In this document: positions 54,303 through 64,000 of the stretch, one piece after another
Numbering within the stretch: position 1 is the stretch's first letter
How the letters are laid out: every line of letters starts with the position of its first letter
NCBI RefSeq assembly: GCF_910592395.1
Contig: NC_088319.1
Span: 13,268,001 to 13,332,000 of the forward strand
Direction of reading: 5' to 3'
Origin: Lineus longissimus
Lineage: Eukaryota; Nemertea; Pilidiophora; Heteronemertea; Lineidae
Length of the DNA: 64,000 nt
Translations under genes and position numbers: made by a program
The notes under the pieces: generated by a model
Seen by the model: only the letters and a program-made list of their open reading frames with translations
Databases searched by the model: none
Told to the model about the DNA's origin: nothing

Positions 54303-57099
54303 TTTCTGTTTTCTGAAACGACAAGTACGACACGAATTCATTAATAATTCAAACACCGAGTGTGGGAAGTAATTTCTATCAATATAAAGCTGAGGGCGAG
54401 GAAATTTGTGGAATGAAAAGACAAAGATGTAATTACCACCTGAAAATGAGAACTTGGAGTTTGGCCATGTCTGCTCAATCGAAAACCGTGAAATTATCGT
54501 GACGCTAAAATTTGACGAATTCGCTCATTTTACCTTGGTGACAGACTTAATATTGTGTTTGCTGTCAAAATTTAAATTATGGTGAAGAGTTGAAGTTTTC
54601 AAGCTTTTTAAATTCACATTTACTGGTGCAAGCACAAAAAATTGAGAATCATGTTCACTTCATGTACCATACTGTCGTCACCCTCTTCTTTCAATGGGTT
54701 AAGAACTTACCCCCATTTCATGACAAACTCAGAATCACGCTACTGGCCACACAACAAGAGAATCCAAACGAATCCAACTCAACAAATGTCTTGAATATTG
54801 ATTGGATCAAAACCGATGAGTTAATTAACTCTGCAATGCTGTCACCCCTCTCAAAAATCCGACAAGCTATTTAACTCTGCAGTGCTATTCCTTCCTTTCA
54901 GAAAGATGAATACACGAATAACTGCTGACATCAGAAGTAACTTGTATGTGCGACTTTCAATGAAAAATATGCTTTCAGCAACAAATTATCAATTACATGT
55001 ACATTGCCCAGAATGAGTCAAAACAAGGACAAAATCAACCTCGCAGTCGTGAACATGTCCATTCCGTTTTAACCTTGTTGGACATTATTATACATTTCAT
55101 ATGGGAATGCCGTATAAATGCACACAAGGTTTATTGGTCAACAACGATGAAATCAAGTTTGCTGCTATTCCATGCAGAGTTGGACCACTCACTGTACATT
55201 TTACAACACAAACTCACATAAATGTACATCGAATTTTCATCCAATGCACATGAAACTGACAGTAGTACTTCCAGCAGAAAAACCGCTACAGGAATTCCAG
55301 AAATCTGCTGCCCGATTTGTAAAAACGGTGGCATAATTGACGCTTGGCTTGCAATGGAGCCATGTGACCCCGGAACTAAAGAATCGAGGTCAACCAGTGA
55401 TGTCCTGTTGTTTTTAAATTCTAAGTAACTTCTATTTCATTGAGGAAATAAACAATCAGCTGGTTTCGTGATAGAATGAAATCATCGCCATATAAATAAA
55501 ATATCCAAATCAAGCCATAACTCATCAAAATAACAAACATATTTGGAACTACATGTTTAAAGAATGGTGTTATTCAGGTTCTGGTTAAATAACCCACCAT
55601 TCACAATTAGAACCACACTCATCCTGCCTTGGAGGAGGAATACACCCTGGAGAAAATCACCTCGAAGTGCAGAGCAAACGCTGAAAAAGAAAGTTTAACA
55701 AGGGAATAACATCATTTTTTTAGGTCACTACTCCTTCAGTCCTGCTCAGTATGTCTACTTGTAACTTTGGAGATGACAGATTTTCTGGTAGCAACAATTT
55801 TTAAAGGTATTGACATATTTACAAGTAAAATGGCTGGTAGTTCTTACTCTATCACAAAAAGCCCTTTGTTTATAATAAAAACAACAGTGCATTCATCTCT
55901 TCCTTCAAATTGTTGATCATAATTCAAATACAGAACACTTCTGTGACCAAAATATTTATTATCATTTTTGGAGTTTGTTTAGTGACTTCAGTACACAATT
56001 TACCAAATTTTCTTTTTGAACCAAATTTTTTTAAAGGTTTTGTTCGGCCTACACCAATTTTATGATGAGATATTGTCAAACATATCAAAGCATTCAACAG
56101 GTTGGCATAAGTGTATTGCAAACTCCAAAACCTTTGCGAGGATATTTGGAAAAGCGAAAACAGATTAATTTTATTTTCAAATGTGTTCTACAATACGCAA
56201 ATGCATCTACGTAATATCTATTTGAGCCATTTTTTCACAAAAATCACTTTCTCACAATTATTAATGGACTATAAAGCCATCTGTCATCTTAGTGCAGTTT
56301 ATTACCCTCAACAAGATAAACCCATAACAGTTTTCAAAAAAAAAATAAATCAGCCAATATTTTATACTGGATGATGATTTTCTAGCATGAAGTACACTAA
56401 TGACTTCGTGGGACGGAAATTTTATTTTCACGTCAATTTCTAATGTAACTAGAAAGCCATCTATTCTATATTTGTGAAAGAGCGGGTGACTCAGTTAGAC
56501 AGCATAGCTTTAACAATCATGGTTAAAGGTATTGCCCACTTCAAAGAATTCCTCTAAGCCAATGTTCCACACAGAACGGTAAGCCGATTAGTATTTTATA
56601 ATTGTTTTCCAAAGGGTCGGTTTTTCGTAATCCTACCTTCACTGTGATTTTCAGAGAATTATAATCCCTTTCGCATTACAATTCAAAACTTGAAAATCAA
56701 GGCTCTGTAGAATTGATATCAAATGATGGTGATAGAGAATGTTGTTGACAACGTCATCATTTCAATGGCTATTGGATCGGAATTCATCACTCAAGAATAT
56801 GTGGCTTAGCCAATCTGCCACGAAAGAGACAGATTTGCGTTAGAGAAGAGACAGCTTTTAGTGGCGGAAGAACCAGATAACAATAAACGTTGAAGTTGCA
56901 AGCATTTAATTTCCTGCTTTGAACAGAATGGATGAAAAATAGCTTCTGGTCGAAAGGCTGCGGTGTTGATATTAAAGTGAGGGCATGCTGTAGATAAGGG
57001 GGAGGTGCCCCATGAAAGAAGTGATGTTGGTGGTCATATATTTACATTCTGCATCAGTTATGTTAGTGCTGGGCAGTGTTAGATTGCGATGTTGGTGAT

Positions 57100-57230
57100 C
57101 ACATCTTTCAGGAGTCGCTGTGGTGGCTGGGACTCTCGACTAGCGGTAAAGAGATCCCTGGTTCAATCAACACTGTCGGTGTGAGACTGCTGGCAGGTCT
57201 CTTTGTCTGACATGCTTCTCTGCAGCCATG
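57100..57230 (+). repeat. Possible tRNA-derived SINE remnant
   Basis: ACTAGCGGT followed about 12 bases later by GGTTCAATC resembles degraded A- and B-box sequence of a pol III element. The A box is poor and no poly-A or repeat tail is seen, so this is tentative. Confidence 0.25.
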
Positions 57231-60200
57231 TAGCGCTGGGGTTAAACATGTGCAAGTGTGAAGTCGGATGATAACCAATATCGTACAAAATGTAGGCCTA
57301 CTTGATATCAGACTATAAACCCAAAACTTTTAACTTTAACTTTTACCAATATTTTTATCAGACTTCTGCAGGCTCAGAATCCAATGTAAAAGAATTAAAA
57401 TGAGAGTGTATTTTACAGTTTGTTCATTTCAAAACAACATCTTGGCCAATAACCTAGACAGCTAACCCTGAACCTTACTTTTTTATGACCTTTGCAGTAA
57501 GCGGATATGACAGTGCCAGAAAAGCTTCTCTGGAAATGTTTTATTTTGAGCCTTTATTTTCACCAGAGGTTAATGCGTTCAGAGAATCACACCTAACACA
57601 TGTTTAAGTAACACTCATCTCTCTTTTAACTAAACGTATGGATGAAACCCCCCTTTTAGCAAGAAAATTTTTTCATATGAATATAAGGTTAACCCTTGGT
57701 GGGAGCCTTTTTGAGAAAAGTTAACAACAAATGACCCCTTCTTCCAGCCGGTAATGCTTGTTCTTAAGGCTTCTGACTTTGGAAACTATTTTGGGTCTGG
57801 GAATGCTGGAAAAGGGGTATTTTCTCAATTTGTTTACCAAAACTACACAAACACCATTTTCAGGGAAAGATAGGAACTGAAACCATTTCACTGATCGATC
57901 CAAATTTTGAGCTATTCTGACTTTGCCAAGTCTTTAGGGGGTTGGGGTGCTGGAAAGGATGTATTTTTTTGCAATTTCGTTACATTTGTGAAGAACTATA
58001 GACTGTGTGGTTCTTGCTCTAAAAAGGTTTACTTAGCTGCCCATTAAAAGCTAAACATGAAATGGATACCTTATTTTAAAGGAAGACAAAAAGTGATCAT
58101 AAGCAAATTTCGCCTACCCAATTCTCACATCAGACAAAAATAAATGGTTCTGAAGCGAGAAAGACTCTTATACTGCCATTAGTACAGGATGTGCGAGACT
58201 ACCTCAGTTTCCGTTTTGAGCGACGCACTCTGATCAATTTCAGCTTCAAAGGTCTTGAAAATTGCTGGTGATGACCATAATTGAATATGCACGACTTGAC
58301 GAGAAGGATGTATTGCATGCTTCAGGCAAAAAGGAGAATAACACCATAAATTTCGCAAAATCTGCTTGAAAGGACTCGCCTGTTATTGATAGAGATAGAG
58401 AGGCTCTGGGCCATCAGTAATTGGTATCAATATATGTCTGCATCATGGACTGTACTTTCCATGGGTAAAATGCTTACAATGCACAGTTCAAGTTAAATTG
58501 GAAAGTAAATGTGTTAAGATTAAACAGACCCATTGGGTAGATCATTTCACTTGGATTTTATAAGAATTACTTCGACGTTTCAACAAGTAAACTATATAAA
58601 TATGAACACTCAATTTTGGTGAAATTTAAGTTTAATTGAACTGTCTGAGATGGTTTTCAAGACTTTCAGAGAGGAAGATATCGAATTGGACCACTTTGAG
58701 TCAATTTCCCAACTCCAAATCAGACAACCAAATTTGTGTGTTCCTGCATCTTCATTCGCATCATCCTGTATATATAACTCCAAGTGAAAAACAGAACTTT
58801 GCATAAGATTTCAAAGTGTGATCTTAACGAGACAACTTGGAAATGAGATAAGTTTGTTTTTCATTCGAAAAGTTAGCTTCCAGCATGACTTCGCCATACA
58901 TGATATTGAAAAGTCATTGAACTGCAATAAACAAGGCACTAAATGGGGTGTAACCATAAACTGGCCTGAAATTCAAATGACACGTCCAAAACTGCCTCAC
59001 AACACTAACGAAAATCAATATCATTATAGACCTGTCCAGCATTTTTGTGACAGTGCATAGTGACATGGTGACAAACATTGACGATTTCTAGAAAACCACG
59101 GCCAGCAATCTTTCTGATTCAACAACCATCTCCAAGAATAACTCATAGCTCTTTTGAAGTTGATTGGACGACCTTACATTGTCACATCGATGGCTACGCT
59201 GTTCATTTATGAGCTTTTTACCAAACTTGTAGCTCAACGAGCACCGTTTGATGATGCAGTAGCACTCAAAAACACGGAGAGATTTCCACAGCCACGTCAA
59301 TTCTGTTCATGAACCGTGAGGACCAACTTGAGCAATTTCATGCCTCAGCAACGATATTACATCACCGGTGATGGGAATGGATGGTTACAGCACAGGTGAT
59401 TGAATTGATGAGTTGGTTTCAATATAAAAGTGATAGAAATCTTAGTGAATTACGATATAGAAGTGTACATGGTCATCAAGGCCAGGTGCTTGAAATGGAA
59501 TCAATTTCTCGCTTCAAAGATATTTTTACGCACTTTGTGCTTTTTCTACATGAAATAACGAGATTCTGTCCATTAAGAAATGAATTTTCGAAGTGATATT
59601 TTACAGCTTTGAAATTTGTTGATCATTGCAAGATGCAATACATGTAGTTCAATGATAGCTTAGCGCAACAGGCAAATTGCATCAGCCACAACATGCGGAC
59701 GTTGTCAGGAAAACGACAATAACCGATCACCTGCGTGCTACAAACTATTTTCCTCCCATCACAACAAGATTGCACGCCAGCTCGGGCGCCCGCTGATTGA
59801 TTGGGCAGTGTTGCCAGCATTAGCCGACATTAGCGGACACCTGGGCAGGTCACATTCGTTTATTTTCATCATGTGATGGAAGTGAATCCCCATCAAGGGG
59901 TGATAATGGCGTGGCATCCGATTGAAGATAGGATAAAGAGACAAGCAGAGATCAGCGATGAATTGATGAAAGCAAGTCGAGGCCATGTTTCTATAATAGA
60001 TAATTTACTTTTTGTGATTTTTTTGTCACTCCGATTTTTACTTAACCCTGGATAAGTTACCTTTTGAGCCTGTAGGTCAATTCCTCTTCAATGCTCTTTG
60101 CCTGTAACATGTGTAAGTCAAAGTGTCTTCAATGCCCCTACACCCAATGCCTGTTGATCAAAACATCTTCTGCACTCCTACACAACTTCATCACATAGCC

Positions 60201-60971
60201 TGTAGGTCAAAACGTCTTCAAGGCAATTGATCAAACACAACTACAGACTTGTGGCAAGTAAATATATACTTGCTTATGAGAAAAACCGGTTACCGGGTGA
60301 TTTATCATCATGATTGATATGCTGTTTAGTCATTATCGATTTTACCCCGAGATCGAGCGGTGATTGCTGGGACGTGATATTGTGATACATGACTTATTGC
60401 AGGGGGTGGTCACAAATGTCCAGGAATGGTGTTTTTGGGGATGTGGGATTGAGTCAATAATCATAGTTGGAATTTGAGATAAATACCGTCATTTAGGTAG
60501 GATTTGGGATAAGTAACACACCCCCCAGAAACTGTCCCTATAAAAAAAACTGGCAATACAAATGCACAACTGCAGCTGAAGCAGAGAACATGAGGTGCAC
60601 AGAAAATTTAATTCAGAACCAGATTATTTGTATCCTCGTCACAATGCTAATAGCACCAAACGGAACACAAGCACATTTTTCTCGCGATACGCCATTCCCA
60701 TTATACCAGTCCCTGCAGCGTTTCCAAATAGGGAACGTGATTTTTTATGGATGTTATGGCCACTTTATGCTTCCACAAAATGACGACATTTGCGTATTTC
60801 CTCCGGCGATGGTTCATGCTGAGTAGTGATGCACAGCCTTTGCTACCAATTACTGCATCATGCCAACATTTGTTTATCGGACCATGAAAGGTACAAGATG
60901 CTGTTTTGTTTAAAGGCACGAATCACCTTGAGAATACTGTAAATCCTAGCTTCTACATTTAAAACATCGCC

Positions 60972-61060
60972 CAGTTTTACATTAGTCCAGTATTATATAG
61001 GTTCAGTTTTGCATTAGTCCAGTATTATATAGGTCCAGTTTTGCATTAGTCCAGTTTTAA
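60972..61060 (+). repeat. 32-bp tandem repeat, 2.7 copies
   Basis: The unit CAGTTTTGCATTAGTCCAGT with ATTATATAGGTC is repeated almost perfectly. It lies about 120 bases before the long hairpin at 61180. Confidence 0.85.
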
Positions 61061-61179
61061 GCCTTGTAATGATATATGCTTACTCTATTAGCTCACAGAA
61101 AATGTCGAAGCTTTCACACATTATCCGATGTGCTTTCATCAGTGTTGCACATGCACAGTTTCAAGAGCTTGTTCCATAT

Positions 61180-61237
61180 TGGGTGATATGAATAAAGACT
61201 AGCAAAAGCATTTGCTAGTCTTTATTCATATCACCCA
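61180..61237. repeat. Perfect 27-bp stem hairpin
   Basis: 61180-61206 and 61211-61237 are exact reverse complements (right arm starts TTTGCTAGTCTTTATTCATA) separated by four bases. An outer pair, CAGTGTTGCAC (near 61140) and GCACAACACTG (near 61243), extends the mirror symmetry. This suggests the centre of a small foldback element. Confidence 0.85.
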
Positions 61238-64000
61238 TTGGGGCACAACACTGAAAAAGCCTTGGGACTATGGAGGCAGTCATATTTTGTAGGAACGGGC
61301 CATACACCCTCAAAAGGCATGTATTTACTCTTTGGCAGAGGGTACCCACTGCCATTTAGTAACTAAATTGCACATCATCAACAAAGCAACCATCTTGATC
61401 ACCAAGGTTTTTGCATCTTATGGATTTTTATAATACCCTGGCTCTGTTTGAAAGGGATATAACACCATGAGGTTCAGGATGCAAAGCAACACGACCTCGA
61501 CAATATAAAGGAAAACCACCCTCTAAAGTGCACAGGACCTAAAGCCTCTGACGTTCACCGACCCCCCCCCCCCTCCCAAGGCAAAGAAAGATAACCATCA
61601 CTCTTCCTACCTCCCCCGGCTTCTTGATCAAAACAATAAATTGATTGATGTCGCAAAACTAATTTAATTTCTGCAATCATCGCTGGCATAATAGGTTAGG
61701 AATCATTTTCTGTAACGTGGATAGATTGGCTGATGTAGACTGATGGAGAGGGAATTGGTAGAAGAAATAGACGAATATCAGGAGCATGTGAGTGGGCACA
61801 GCGACATTCACTGTGCACCAGGAAGTTTCCATAGGCCAAAAGGTTGAGGAGGAATGGCCTTTTTGGGATGGCAGGATGGACAAAAATTTTTCAAGACCTT
61901 TGGGGAAGAGGGGGTACAGTCGCAAAAATGTTTATCTTAGCGGTTTTATCATTGAAAAATGCACCCATTCATAGAAATAAATGAAAGCAAAATCTGTAAA
62001 AGTAAATTTACGCAATCATGATGGGCTGCAAAAATAAAAGGGTTTACACTTAAGGCGATTCTTCCGTGACACAGGTTTTTTTCATAACTAAAATCTCACT
62101 CATGTAACCAATACAATGGCTTCCGCATCGTGCATACAATCAGGAAACCGGTATTAGATATCCTGTGAATTACAACATTGATTACCGGTGGGGACTAGAC
62201 GCGGTATCATATTTTACCATCACAATGACAGGATGAAGGACGATCTTATCCGGTGGATATTATTATCAACGCCATGCTCGCAATATTTTATGATCTCCCG
62301 TCATCGCTGCTTTTATAGGGACAGTTCCAGGACCAATTAACAAGAAAGTTTCCCGATATGGGCAACAATTAGGACTATAATCATGTGTATCATTTGTCTA
62401 AAGATGACCATCTCAACTCTTTTGGGTAAATGATGCATATTCAAAAACATTTTCTGAAAGAAGTCCCAATACAGAGGGTTAACAGTTTCATTCCATATTC
62501 AGACAGATCATCCGTTTTGGCATCCCCAACACTATCCCACGTGTCAAACATCTGTTCCGCGTTAACTCAAGGATATGATTGGCCAATAATATGCCGCTGT
62601 TCTCAACCGATCAATATCCTCCCGATAGAAACTTTCTGTGCGACGTCAATAAAAACGATGACCTTTGCTCTCCAACATGTGTTCCTGGAGACTCTTACAA
62701 CCAATAGATCTGGCGGTGAGAGTTTGTCAATCATATATTGGGCGATACTTATTCATGTTTTTATTATGTAGTTGGCAAGTTATCACAGTTATTACATGCC
62801 AATAAAGGGATAGTGATGTCTAGGGCCGAACAGGTGGCATGGCATTACGAGGCACACCAGATCTAGCATGTCTAGACTCGAATCGCCTGAACATTTTTTC
62901 AAAATGAAAGTGGTGGCAAGGGGTGAAATGCACTCAATCTACCCCTCATTTTCACCAGCCACAAAAGAGTTCATCGGGCTGTTGGCCATAACTGGTATAT
63001 ATCTTTACCACAGTGATACAGATATTAGTCGACAGGTCAATGTAGTCTACAGAAGTGGAGCTATGTCAACACTATTGCTTCGCTCTTGTAAGACCTTTGC
63101 GTCCGCCAATTTTTCCGCTAAGACAAGAAGACAAACAAAGTCCTCCGGTGTCACCCGAGACTGACTCAAGGGTACCGCCATTGTTAACACTGCAACCCAC
63201 TCACTATTGTTTTCACAGAAAGTCAGATGAGACTAAACCTATTTGGCAATAGTGACATTATTGGTAAGATGATGCTTGGTCGTTGACATGACAGAAGAGT
63301 CCGTGTGATGTATAATTAGTAAAACAACTTTATCTCCACAGTATTTCTGGCTAATGCATACCTCTACAATCTTTCCTCACAATATATCAAGTGATTAGTC
63401 GCTCATGATCATATTTTTCCTTTTATTTATGGCTATGTAAGCCTTATTAATTCCTAGTTGGTGGTGATATTTCATTGTTGACCTTCAAGAACTCCCTTAG
63501 CCTATAATATCCTTCCTCATCCCCAGTATACCAGGCAACAACATTGTGTGTCTTTCGCCAAAAAAAGCACACTATGGCAGCGATCATTCGAACCAATTGT
63601 GGAAGAAGACACGTTTGCTGTACGTGATGCAGAAACTGGTTAGGTTCGTTATCACTCAAGCTAGCAAATTAGTGCAGCATCTTAACAGAACCAGGTCCTT
63701 CGATATGGTGCCTTTCGATTGTAGTTTTAGCAGTTTTAAGGTAAAAGTGATCAGGCTGATTCCCCTTTGGTCACTATTGAGTCAAATATTTGTGACCTGT
63801 CATGGCAAAACCTGGCAAATCTTCAAACAAACTTGACAGGTCGAGAAGGGCTGCTAGTTCATTTCACTGTTGTCTGTCTGTTGTAAAATGTGTGTACATC
63901 AACTTTTTCCATTATTTTCTGGTGTCATTTAGGCTTATCTTCTGTGCGTCTGGTTTTGCGGTGACATATCACATGTGGTTGCTTACATCCGTTCAATGTC

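Larger units (their letters stand above)
54303..64000. other. No recognisable gene; upstream of RapGAP
   Basis: I found no domain or consistent exon chain on either strand. The region should hold the RapGAP promoter and possible 5' untranslated exons, none of which I can place. It contains a SINE-like stretch near 57100-57230, tandem repeats at 60070-60230 and 60972-61060, and a long hairpin at 61180-61237. Confidence 0.45.

Noticed and set aside
60590-60826. 78-codon frame with a hydrophobic start
   Set aside because: Could mimic a secreted peptide, but there is no cysteine framework, domain or splice context.

Overview
This is a window of animal nuclear DNA. It holds spliced genes with phase-compatible GT-AG introns of a few hundred bases to several kilobases, AT-rich spacers, and many small inverted-repeat elements and minisatellites. 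Recurrent TACATGTA- and TAGGCCTA-type words and the protein sequences suggest a marine invertebrate (deuterostome or lophotrochozoan). I cannot fix the species from sequence alone.

Three protein genes can be rebuilt exon by exon. (1) On the plus strand, 13985-19571, is a seven-exon TNF-receptor-superfamily gene of 461 aa: signal peptide, cysteine-rich repeats, one membrane helix and a cytoplasmic death domain. (2) On the plus strand, 26302-30270, is a complete ten-exon enolase of 435 aa with all catalytic motifs. (3) On the minus strand, 54302-37819, is a Rap1GAP-type GTPase-activating protein. It has a first coding exon at 54.3 kb, two different GoLoco exons (52.4 kb and 45.6 kb), a RapGAP domain over 45-40 kb, a Ser/Pro-rich tail and a C-terminal coiled coil. 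With both GoLoco exons it would be 756 aa. A second possible first exon lies at 46.2 kb.

Layout. 1-4570: nothing recognisable. 4573-12648: a large foldback-type structure whose outer arms are inverted copies of each other. 12650-13980: a short open segment, then the receptor gene's upstream region. 13985-19571: the receptor gene, with a nested inverted-repeat/minisatellite element in intron 4. 19975-21045: a decayed LINE reverse transcriptase on the minus strand. 21045-26300: no genes, apart from a tRNA-like element and an inverted-repeat element. 26302-30850: enolase. 31-37.8 kb: spacer with a MITE-like element, an old degenerate tandem array split by a LINE fragment, and a minisatellite that runs into the RapGAP stop codon. 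37.8-54.3 kb: the RapGAP gene, with two further minisatellites in its long intron. 54.3-64 kb: no recognised gene.

The three genes do not form one pathway. Their adjacency is nevertheless notable, because in vertebrates enolase, RAP1GAP-family and TNFR-family genes also share chromosome regions. The best leads are the doubled GoLoco module, this ancient linkage, the foldback element, and the transposon-like element that appears to have amplified its own subterminal motif.
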